Of a stretch of DNA of 10,369 nt, positions 5,397 through 10,369 are shown in pieces. A model generated the notes under the pieces. It was not told where the DNA came from and did not search any database. It was given only the letters and a program-made list of their open reading frames with translations. Position numbers and translations under genes: made by a program. Source of the stretch: Prochlorococcus sp. AG-686-P16. Lineage in GTDB: Bacteria; Cyanobacteriota; Cyanobacteriia; PCC-6307; Cyanobiaceae. The stretch lies in NCBI GenBank assembly GCA_003208695.1, contig QCVY01000032.1:1-10369 (forward strand). The letters are read 5' to 3'. Each line of letters begins with the position of its first letter. The stretch's first letter is position 1.

Positions 5397-6202
5397 TGAC
5401 TAATGATTATTGGCTTGAAGCCAAAAATATTAGTTGCTTTAAAAATGAATATGAGGTTGTAAAGGATTTAAGTTTAAAACTAAAATATAGTGAAAATGTT
5501 ATTTTGATTGGACCTAATGGGTCAGGGAAATCATCTTTAATAGAATTAATAAATAGAAATATATATCAAGTTTCAAAGAAAGATACTATATTAAAAATAT
5601 TTAATAAAGAACTTATAAATATTTGGGAACTTAGAAAAAAAATTAGTACCGTAAATAGCGATGTAAAATCAAGAATAAATGAAAAGTTAACGGTATTTGA
5701 TTTAATAATTAGTGGTTTATATGGTAAATATTGCAAAATCTCCCATAAATCTGAAAAGGATGTTTTATTAGCAGAGAATCTTATAAATGAGATGTCGATA
5801 ACGATATTATCTCAAAAATATTTTTCTCAATTATCTGAAGGTGAAAAACAAATTGTTCTAATTGCAAGAGCATTAATTAAAAATCCAAAGATACTCATCC
5901 TAGATGAGCCAATAGCTAATTTAGATTTAAAATCAAGATTTTATGTAATAGATCAAATTAATGAATTAACTAAATTAAATACAAAAATAATTTGCATAAC
6001 TCATGATATATCAATGATTACAGAAATATACGACAGAATAATAATGTTGAAAAACAGGAAAATAATTGCAGATGGAACACAAAGTGAAACTTTAAATAGC
6101 AAAAACTTAAGTCTTTTATTTGATATAAATGTCGATGTAATAAAACATAAAGGCTTTTGGCATGTATACAGAAAGCCTAAAGAACAACAATCAATAGGAT
6201 AA
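5396..6202 (+). CDS. ABC ATPase, ModF/YlmA-like (COG1119 type)
   Basis: 268 residues; the ATG at 5396 overlaps the preceding stop by one base. One nucleotide-binding domain: Walker A GPNGSGKS (39-46), signature LSEGEKQ (146-152), Walker B ILILDEP (166-172), D-loop NLD (175-177), switch H203 (ITHD). The usual Q-loop glutamine is absent: the equivalent stretch ISTVNSDV has Ser at about 88, as in ModF/YlmA proteins, which are often found without a permease. The signature is LSEGE rather than LSGGQ. The C-terminal segment (GFWHVYRKP) resembles the family's tail. No permease or binding protein is nearby; its operon partners are the Rieske oxygenase and the 33-residue membrane peptide. Import of a chelate, or a non-transport regulatory role, are both possible. 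The 3' end overlaps the minus-strand zinc-ribbon gene by 26 bases. Confidence 0.88.
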   Translation: MTNDYWLEAKNISCFKNEYEVVKDLSLKLKYSENVILIGPNGSGKSSLIELINRNIYQVSKKDTILKIFNKELINIWELRKKISTVNSDVKSRINEKLTVFDLIISGLYGKYCKISHKSEKDVLLAENLINEMSITILSQKYFSQLSEGEKQIVLIARALIKNPKILILDEPIANLDLKSRFYVIDQINELTKLNTKIICITHDISMITEIYDRIIMLKNRKIIADGTQSETLNSKNLSLLFDINVDVIKHKGFWHVYRKPKEQQSIG

Positions 6203-6368
6203 GCAAGGCAATTACAAAATAAATAATCTTTTTGTTTTGAATACGTGAAAAAGACTTATTTCTAAATGAAGAAGAACCACATTTAAAGCAGACCATCCTA
6301 CCTCCTAATGATCTGTCAGAGACAAGATCAGAGCAACCACAATTTAAACAGATCTTATTAGAGCTCAT
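6177..6368 (-). CDS. Zinc-ribbon protein with C-terminal membrane anchor
   Basis: ATG at 6368-6366, 63 residues. Two cysteine pairs, C7-x2-C10 (ICLNCGC, with C12 extra) and C27-x2-C30 (VCFKCGS), form a predicted zinc ribbon with knuckles 16 residues apart. A basic linker (FRNKSFSRIQNKK) and a 15-16 residue hydrophobic end (IIYFVIALLILLIVVL) follow, which implies a tail-anchored protein with the ribbon in the cytoplasm. The last 26 bases overlap the 3' end of the ABC ATPase gene on the other strand. Similar short ribbon-plus-helix proteins act as adaptors or assembly factors, but no function can be assigned here. A -10 (TATAAT) is present upstream. Confidence 0.75.
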   Translation of the reverse strand: MSSNKICLNCGCSDLVSDRSLGGRMVCFKCGSSSFRNKSFSRIQNKKIIYFVIALLILLIVVL

Positions 6369-6400
6369 ATCTAATTTAAAAATTAACTTTTTCCATTTAA

Positions 6401-6429
6401 ATTATATTCAATTAAATAATGTAAAGAAA
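6401..6429 (-). promoter_or_regulatory. Candidate promoter for the zinc-ribbon gene
   Basis: On the minus strand a perfect TATAAT (6406-6401) lies about 33 bases upstream of the ATG, with a poor -35 (TTTCTT, 6429-6424) 17 bases further. Transcription would start near 6394. The Fur-like box at 6448-6466 is just upstream and could affect this promoter too. Confidence 0.35.
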
Positions 6430-6446
6430 AAATTCAAAATAGGGCA

Positions 6447-6512
6447 TGATAATGAGAATCTATTGCAATAAGCAATCATTTGAAACATAATTGATATTAA
6501 TTCTCATTATCA
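6447..6512. promoter_or_regulatory. Paired Fur-like boxes forming a 13-bp inverted repeat
   Basis: TGATAATGAGAAT (6447-6459) and ATTCTCATTATCA (6500-6512) are perfect inverse complements, 53 bases centre to centre (about five helical turns). The 19-mers at 6448-6466 and 6493-6511 match the classical Fur box GATAATGATAATCATTATC at about 14/19 and 15/19 by eye. Between them is a second dyad, ATTGC (6462-6466) / GCAAT (6472-6476). The downstream box ends 14 bases before the ATG of the Crp-family gene, so it would cover the promoter or start site. Iron-bound Fur would repress the regulator. Looping or cooperative binding between boxes is inferred. Confidence 0.6.
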
Positions 6513-6525
6513 AAATATAAGGAAT

Positions 6526-7113
6526 ATGAATTTCCATAATTATGGAGAGTTTTCATCAAAGACAGTTCGAATAATAACCGGTCAATCTGTTCTCATAGAT
6601 CCATCATCAAGACCAAGAGGGACCTGTCTAGAAGTTGAGAGTGGCATCGCGAGAGTTTATTGCCCATGTGAAGAAACAGAAGGAATGACTCTTGCTTTCC
6701 TGCAGTCAGGAGATCAATTAAGAACCGATTTATTATGCAGTGAAGGTGTTTGTGTAGAGGCTTTAACTGATTTATCCTTCCATAGTAATGTTAATATTGC
6801 CGAAAATTCTGGCTTTGATGCTGTCAATGAATGGACACTTCAACTCTTAAGAATTAGACATCTAGGAAATGCAGAGCAAAGACTTCAAGCTCTATTTTCA
6901 ATATTAGTAAACCGTCTTGGAAGGAGATGCGGTCAATGGTGCGAATTACCTTTTAGACTTACCCATGAAAGGATTGGAGAATTAATAGGTTCAACAAGGG
7001 TAACATCTACAAGATTAATTTCAAAGCTCCGCTCATCAGAGTTATTAATAGCACCAATTGGAACACAAACAGTAAGTGTAGCTCCTTCTTTTATTGAAGC
7101 CTCACCACTCTAA
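6526..7113 (+). CDS. Crp/Fnr-family transcription regulator, cysteine-rich
   Basis: ATG at 6526 with AAGGA only two bases upstream, 195 residues (classical Crp is about 210). The N-terminal beta-roll domain (about 1-95) is shortened and lacks the GE...RxS phosphate-binding motif of cyclic-AMP binders. A linking helix (about 100-130, EWTLQLLRIRHLG) is followed by a Crp-type winged helix-turn-helix at about 141-190: LPFRLTHERIGELIGSTRVT then the recognition helix RLISKLRS. It has seven cysteines (34, 46, 48, 71, 76, 135, 139), including C46-x-C48 and C135-x3-C139, in a pattern different from Fnr; metal or redox sensing is possible but unproven. The location, behind Fur-like boxes and convergent with ferritin, suggests control of iron genes. 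The next gene follows after eight bases. Confidence 0.85.
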   Translation: MNFHNYGEFSSKTVRIITGQSVLIDPSSRPRGTCLEVESGIARVYCPCEETEGMTLAFLQSGDQLRTDLLCSEGVCVEALTDLSFHSNVNIAENSGFDAVNEWTLQLLRIRHLGNAEQRLQALFSILVNRLGRRCGQWCELPFRLTHERIGELIGSTRVTSTRLISKLRSSELLIAPIGTQTVSVAPSFIEASPL

Positions 7114-7121
7114 ACCCAATT

Positions 7122-7412
7122 ATGTATAGATCCGAATCCGTAACAAGTAACTTATTAATAGAAGTTGATTCACTCAGTAACAGGATTGAGAATATTAAAC
7201 AATCTTATAGCAATACTACTCATGAAGGCTTGCGCGTAAGATTATTTTATGAAAATAAAAGTATTTTTCAAAGATTAAACGAGATATATTCAATAGCTAA
7301 ATTTTTAAAAAATAGAACTATTGAAAAAATAAGTTATACTAATTTACTCCTAGAGAAAAGTAAAAGAACAATTGCTCAAATAAGAATAGAAAAAAGTTTA
7401 TTTTTTCTTTAA
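7122..7412 (+). CDS. Hypothetical 96-residue coiled-coil-like protein
   Basis: ATG at 7122, eight bases after the Crp-family stop, so cotranscribed. The protein is almost entirely helical, with heptad-like spacing of Leu/Ile in residues 10-30 (NLLIEVDSLSNRIENIKQ) and 70-92 (NLLLEKSKRTIAQIRIEK). No Cys and no membrane helix; it ends KSLFFL. It may bind DNA-binding or ferritin neighbours, but nothing in the sequence says so. Its last 15 bases overlap the 3' end of ferritin on the other strand, so the two messages are complementary at their ends. Function unknown; gene reality well supported by operon spacing. Confidence 0.7.
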   Translation: MYRSESVTSNLLIEVDSLSNRIENIKQSYSNTTHEGLRVRLFYENKSIFQRLNEIYSIAKFLKNRTIEKISYTNLLLEKSKRTIAQIRIEKSLFFL

Positions 7413-7952
7413 ATCACTATCAATCAATAATATAGCTGAGGGCTGATTTGCAGCAAATTTTACTTTCCCAAGTAAATGAGCAAATTCATCCTCAGATTGT
7501 GTTTGAGATTCAACAATCGGGTCTAAGAAAACACTTGTTCGTGTATCTGAAATTCTATCTGCTATAGAATATAGCTGTTGTAATGAAGAAGTTAAATCAG
7601 CTTCCATATTAAATGAATAAGATATTAAATCTTCAATAGAGTCCCAAGTCTGAATTGGTGCAGGTAAATCTTTCAATTTTACAGTTTGTCCACGAGCTAT
7701 AAAATAATTAGCAAATTTATAGGCGTGTTCCATTTCTCCTTGAGATTCACTTAAGAAATAAGAAGCGAAACCGTCTAAATCTCTTTCTTGAAACCATAGA
7801 TAAATAGAAAAATATTGAACATTAGCATATCTTTCCATTGTTAAATGTTCATAGAAATTATCCAATAAAACTGCATCCATTGGCTGAGCAACAGCTCTTC
7901 CAGAAGGGCCCAAATTAATTAATTTGTTTGTTTTTAAATTATTCTCAATCAT
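7398..7952 (-). CDS. ftn: Ferritin (non-heme bacterial type)
   Basis: Oxidises Fe(II) and stores it as Fe(III) mineral in a 24-subunit cytoplasmic shell. I take the ATG at 7952-7950 (184 residues, MIENNLK); a TTG two codons earlier is possible. From this start, likely ferroxidase ligands by analogy with E. coli FtnA are E40 (LTMERYANVQY), E73 and H76 (QGEMEHAYKF), E117 (FNMEADLTS) and Q150 (VESQTQSEDEF). The four-helix core and short fifth helix (NQPSAILLIDSDL) are present, and an N-terminal extension of about 25 residues (NLGPSGRAVAQPMD) precedes helix A, as in cyanobacterial ferritins. It faces the Crp-family operon tail to tail and has its own promoter with a dyad. Family assignment is firm. 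Confidence 0.95.
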   Translation of the reverse strand: MIENNLKTNKLINLGPSGRAVAQPMDAVLLDNFYEHLTMERYANVQYFSIYLWFQERDLDGFASYFLSESQGEMEHAYKFANYFIARGQTVKLKDLPAPIQTWDSIEDLISYSFNMEADLTSSLQQLYSIADRISDTRTSVFLDPIVESQTQSEDEFAHLLGKVKFAANQPSAILLIDSDLKKK

Positions 7953-7975
7953 TTCCAATTGAAATAGATAAGTAA

Positions 7976-8004
7976 ATAATACAACATTTTGTATAAATTG
8001 GTAA
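7976..8004 (-). promoter_or_regulatory. Ferritin promoter with a 16-bp dyad operator
   Basis: On the minus strand TTACCA (8004-7999) and TATTAT (7981-7976) are 17 bases apart, a good sigma-70 promoter, giving a leader of about 17 bases before the ferritin ATG. The perfect dyad ATACAA-CATT-TTGTAT (7979-7994) lies in the spacer and overlaps the -10. A protein bound there would block RNA polymerase. The Crp-family regulator next door is a candidate binder; this is inference. Confidence 0.5.
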
Positions 8005-8034
8005 CTTAAAAAAGATTAAAAATATATGAGTGAA

Positions 8035-8056
8035 TATGATAATGAATATCAATAGC
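8035..8056 (+). promoter_or_regulatory. Fur-like box with overlapping -10
   Basis: The 19-mer 8038-8056 begins GATAATGA and matches the classical Fur box at about 14/19 by eye; as a 6-1-6 motif, GATAAT-G-AATATC has one mismatch. TATGAT (8035-8040) is a possible plus-strand -10 overlapping it, without a good -35. It lies between the ferritin promoter and the cysteine-rich peptide gene and could act on either. Confidence 0.4.
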
Positions 8057-8191
8057 AATATCAATAAAATGAATTTTGAAAAAGATTATGCTGAATTGCT
8101 ATTAATTAATAAGATATATGCGAATAAAAAAAAGAAATGTAAAAAGAATAAATGTTCAAACTGGAAAGGAGGCAAGTGTAATTGCCTATAA
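8042..8191 (+). CDS. Small cysteine-rich peptide (40-49 residues), possible metal binder
   Basis: A 49-codon frame from ATG 8042 to TAA 8189-8191; a second in-frame ATG at 8069 gives 40 residues and fits the nearby -10 (8035-8040) better, because the first ATG would be at or before the transcript start. The N-terminal half is helical and acidic-hydrophobic (NFEKDYAELLLINKIY); a Lys run leads to the C-terminal motif CKKNKCSNWKGGKCNCL with four cysteines (C33, C38, C46, C48) in 16 residues. The gene stops three bases before the stop of futC on the other strand, using the gap exactly, which supports it. Four Cys at such density in A/T-rich DNA is unlikely by chance. Iron, zinc or copper binding is inferred from motif and location. 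Confidence 0.5.
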   Translation: MNINSNINKMNFEKDYAELLLINKIYANKKKKCKKNKCSNWKGGKCNCL

Positions 8192-8194
8192 AAA

Positions 8195-9256
8195 TTACTT
8201 AAAAAATATCTTATGTGCTCCAGGATATACAAAACAGAAACAATCTTTATCTATACTTAAAAAACAATTATCACCAATATTAAATTTATCCTTAATGTTA
8301 GTTCTAACTCTTAATGTTTCTTCCTTCAGCGATAGTTTATAAATAAAATATTCACCCAAGAATTCTTTTGAAACTATTTTTGCATCACCATCTATAGATC
8401 TTTCAATAGAAATAGATTTCGGAGGAACAGAAATAAGTTTGATATTATTTTTTTCCTCTAAATAAGAAGTATTTATTTCGCCTAAACAACATGAATAAGA
8501 TTTTTTTTCTTTTTTGAGATTAAGAATATTGTTGCCAAGAATAAAACTACTTACAAAAATTGTTTTAGGTTTTTCTAAAAGTTTTATGGGTGAATCAATT
8601 TGATGTATTTCCCCTTCATTCATTACAGCGACCTTATCGCAAATAGACATTGCTTCTTCTGGATCATGAGTAACCATTAATCCGCTAGCATTACAACTTC
8701 TAAGAATATTTGGGAGTTCACTTCTTAATTTTAATTTTACGTGCATATCCAGACTGCAAAATGGTTCATCTAATAATATAAAATTTGTTCCAGGAGCTAA
8801 AGCTCTAGCAATAGCAAGTCTCTGTTTTTGTCCTCCTGATAATTCATGCGGATATCTATTTATAAATTTATCGAGACCAACAATATTTATTAGGAAATTA
8901 ACTCTAGATTTATTCTTTTTATCTTTTAAACCATACATTGCATTTTCTAGAACAGTTAGATGTGGGAAAAGTGCATAATCCTGGAAAACCATTCCTATTT
9001 TTCTTTTTTCTGGAGTTATTATTCTTTTTTTATTTGATATTTCTCGGTCATTTAAAATAATTCTACCTTTAAAAGGATATTCAAAACCTGCTATCAACCT
9101 TAAAAGAGTAGTTTTACCACAACCCGAGGGGCCTAGGAGTCCTAATAATTCACCCTTTTCAATTTTTAAATTAATTGCATTTAATATCCAATTTGAAGTT
9201 TTTTGATTATTATATTTATGATGTAAATCATCAATTATTAACGCCACTTTTTCCAC
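8195..9256 (-). CDS. futC: Iron(III) ABC transporter ATP-binding protein (FutC/FbpC type)
   Basis: Powers uptake of Fe(III) together with a periplasmic binding protein (FutA/IdiA) and permease (FutB), neither of which is in this window. 353 residues from GTG 9256-9254; a second GTG three codons later (9247) is better spaced from GGAAA. Walker A GPSGCGKT (42-49), Q92 in VFQDYALFPHLTV, signature LSGGQKQR (139-146), Walker B ILLDEP (160-165), D-loop SLD (168-170), switch H197 (VTHD). A C-terminal regulatory (TOBE-like) region of about 110 residues (about 240-353) follows, which is typical of FbpC/PotA-like ATPases. That region is divergent and has five cysteines, including a Cys pair in SYSCCLG. 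Polyamine or sulfate ATPases look alike; the iron block context favours FutC. Confidence 0.82.
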   Translation of the reverse strand: MEKVALIIDDLHHKYNNQKTSNWILNAINLKIEKGELLGLLGPSGCGKTTLLRLIAGFEYPFKGRIILNDREISNKKRIITPEKRKIGMVFQDYALFPHLTVLENAMYGLKDKKNKSRVNFLINIVGLDKFINRYPHELSGGQKQRLAIARALAPGTNFILLDEPFCSLDMHVKLKLRSELPNILRSCNASGLMVTHDPEEAMSICDKVAVMNEGEIHQIDSPIKLLEKPKTIFVSSFILGNNILNLKKEKKSYSCCLGEINTSYLEEKNNIKLISVPPKSISIERSIDGDAKIVSKEFLGEYFIYKLSLKEETLRVRTNIKDKFNIGDNCFLSIDKDCFCFVYPGAHKIFFK

Positions 9257-9318
9257 TAAAACTTTTAAGTCTTAAGAATATTTAAAGTAGCAGAAAACAT
9301 CCATCCTAAACAACACTT

Positions 9319-9332
9319 GTATAATTTTATAC
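9319..9332. promoter_or_regulatory. Dyad over the nth -10, between futC and nth
   Basis: GTATAA-TT-TTATAC is a perfect 6-2-6 dyad (9319-9332) in the 98-base gap between the divergent futC and nth genes. It contains a consensus TATAAT (9320-9325) on the plus strand, 30 bases upstream of the nth ATG, giving a leader of about 22 bases. The opposite strand carries the similar TATAAA. No good -35 is seen. It may be an operator or simply two back-to-back -10 elements. Confidence 0.45.
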
Positions 9333-9354
9333 GTCCCATGAAGAAATTGAATAA

Positions 9355-10008
9355 ATGAAAAAGAGTGAAAGAGCGGAAATAATACTAAAAGAGCTTAAAA
9401 AATTATATCCATATCCTCCAATCCCACTTGATCACTCAAATGCTTTTACACTCCTCGTTGCGGTTGTATTAAGCGCTCAGTCTACAGATAAAAAAGTTAA
9501 TGAACTTACTAAGGAATTATTTAAAATCGCAGATACTCCAGAAAAAATGAGTGAACTCGGCATTTTAAGAATTTATGAATACATAAAACAATTAGGTCTT
9601 TCTAACCAAAAATCTAAAAATATTTACCTCTTATCAAAATTAATAATCGATAAATTTCATAGTCAAGTCCCCAATTCATTCGAAGATCTTGAATCACTAC
9701 CTGGAGTGGGACATAAAACAGCTTCAGTTATAATGTCACAAGTATTCAATGTTCCGTCATTCCCTGTTGATACACACATACATCGATTATCACAGAGATG
9801 GGGGCTCACAAATGGAGCTAATGTAAAGCAGACTGAAAGAGATCTTAAAAATATTTTTCCAATCTCAGAGTGGAACAACTTACATTTGCAAATTATTTTC
9901 TATGGGAGAGAATATTGCACAGCAAGAGGCTGTAATGGCACAAAATGCCTAATGTGTAGAACTTTATATCCCAATAGAAAAAAGAAGTTTATATGTAAAA
10001 AGCCTTAA
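9355..10008 (+). CDS. nth: Endonuclease III (DNA glycosylase / AP lyase)
   Basis: Removes oxidised pyrimidines and cuts abasic sites in base-excision repair. 217 residues, close to the E. coli length of 211. Helix-hairpin-helix LPGVGHKTASVIMSQVF (115-131) contains the catalytic lysine K121; the catalytic aspartate is D139 in FPVDTHIHRLSQRWG. Four cysteines near the C-terminus are C188, C193, C198 and C201 (YCTARGCNGTKCLMC). Their spacing, C-x4-C-x4-C-x2-C, differs from E. coli (C-x6-C-x2-C-x5-C) but the ARGCxGTxCxxC pattern with a following LYPNR occurs in other bacterial lineages, so a [4Fe-4S] cluster is likely. The basic tail ends KKKFICKKP. No ribosome binding site; the ATG at 9355 fits the family N-terminus (IILKELKKLYP). 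The next gene starts 35 bases downstream with its own -10. Confidence 0.93.
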   Translation: MKKSERAEIILKELKKLYPYPPIPLDHSNAFTLLVAVVLSAQSTDKKVNELTKELFKIADTPEKMSELGILRIYEYIKQLGLSNQKSKNIYLLSKLIIDKFHSQVPNSFEDLESLPGVGHKTASVIMSQVFNVPSFPVDTHIHRLSQRWGLTNGANVKQTERDLKNIFPISEWNNLHLQIIFYGREYCTARGCNGTKCLMCRTLYPNRKKKFICKKP

Positions 10009-10022
10009 AAACTTAATATAAT
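9994..10022 (+). promoter_or_regulatory. Candidate promoter for the gene at 10044
   Basis: A consensus TATAAT (10017-10022) has a weak TGTAAA (9994-9999) 17 bases upstream, inside the end of nth. Transcription would start near 10029, leaving about 15 bases before the ATG. Confidence 0.4.
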
Positions 10023-10043
10023 ATTGAAATAAAATAAATTATC

Positions 10044-10369
10044 ATGAAAATTGCGATTACCGGAGCTTCAGGTAAAACAGGTTACAGAATAAGCGAAGAA
10101 GCCGTGAGAAAAGGAATTAAAGTAAAGCAGATAGTTAGGAAGAACTCAAGGGTTACAGAGAATCTTAAAAATACCGAGACCTTTAGAATCTCATTAGATA
10201 ATAAAGATGCATTAGATAATGCTTTAAAAAATGTAGATGCATTAATTATTGCAACCGGAGCGAGAGCATCATTAGACTTAACAGGACCTGCGAAGGTAGA
10301 TGCTCTAGGAGTATATAGGCAATTACAGAGTTGTAAAAGAGTCGGAATAAAAAGAGTTATCTTAGTTAG
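10044..10369 (+). CDS. NAD(P)-binding Rossmann protein, NmrA/atypical SDR-like (partial)
   Basis: ATG at 10044; 108 codons plus two bases before the window ends, so the C-terminus is missing. The N-terminus MKIAITGASGKTGYRI is a glycine-rich dinucleotide-binding loop GxSGxTG after a first beta strand. The next part follows the Rossmann order: strand KVKQIVR with Arg residues after it (RKNSR, typical of NADP preference), then the second half VDALIIATGARASLDL, where ATGA is the usual loop before the third helix. VYRQLQSCKRVGIKRVILV matches the region where these proteins build the next strand. Related atypical SDR proteins act as reductases, epimerases or chaperone-like factors for photosystem assembly in cyanobacteria. 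The substrate cannot be named from this part. Confidence 0.85.
   Translation, partial: MKIAITGASGKTGYRISEEAVRKGIKVKQIVRKNSRVTENLKNTETFRISLDNKDALDNALKNVDALIIATGARASLDLTGPAKVDALGVYRQLQSCKRVGIKRVILV

Noticed and set aside
8118..8342. 74-codon plus-strand frame across the futC 3' end
   Set aside because: Two thirds of it is antisense to futC. The overlapping frame at 8042-8191 has a Cys motif and ends before futC, so it is the better reading.
9663..9878. 71-codon minus-strand frame inside nth
   Set aside because: It is antisense to the helix-hairpin-helix and catalytic Asp region of endonuclease III, so it is a shadow.
1..10369. tRNA, rRNA, insertion sequence, phage or integrase genes
   Set aside because: No cloverleaf-like G+C segments, transposase or integrase motifs, or terminal inverted repeats with target duplications were seen on either strand.

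Overview
The window is strongly A+T-rich, with short genes, very long A/T intergenic stretches, few Shine-Dalgarno sites and several non-ATG starts. Protein content (a cyanobacterial-type ferritin, a small cysteine-rich Crp-family regulator, an iron(III) ABC ATPase, endonuclease III, a pheophorbide-oxygenase-like Rieske protein) and this style point to a streamlined marine picocyanobacterium, most likely high-light Prochlorococcus. That assignment rests on recognition, not on a search.

Region 1 (1-3960) is coding-poor. It holds the 3' end of a gene (1-102), a possible 32-residue peptide gene running into a terminator next to a strong hairpin (262-427), two conserved-looking hypothetical genes with TTG starts (603-848, 979-1356), a 40-residue one-helix membrane protein (1735-1857) followed by two hairpins that may be a small RNA (1911-2023), a His/Cys-containing small protein (2367-2663), a 60-residue membrane protein (3050-3232), a secreted protein on the minus strand (3260-3604) and a possible frameshifted or programmed-frameshift gene (3711-3907).

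Region 2 (3968-6368) is a tight three-gene operon: Rieske oxygenase, a 33-residue one-helix membrane peptide, and a ModF/YlmA-like ABC ATPase whose start codon overlaps the peptide's stop. A minus-strand zinc-ribbon membrane protein converges on it and overlaps its 3' end.

Region 3 (6430-9256) is an iron-handling block. A Crp-family regulator and a coiled-coil partner lie downstream of two Fur-like boxes that form a large inverted repeat. They converge tail-to-tail on ferritin (storage), whose promoter carries a perfect dyad over the -10. Between ferritin and the divergently placed Fe(III) uptake ATPase FutC lies an unannotated-looking 40-49 residue cysteine-rich peptide gene whose start region contains a third Fur-like box. 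Together these suggest coordinated control of iron uptake, storage and possibly a small metal-binding peptide.

Region 4 (9300-10369) is housekeeping: endonuclease III (nth), with four cluster cysteines in a non-E. coli spacing, and the first 108 codons of an NAD(P)-binding Rossmann-fold (NmrA/atypical SDR-like) protein cut off by the window edge. No rRNA, tRNA, CRISPR array, transposase or phage gene was seen.
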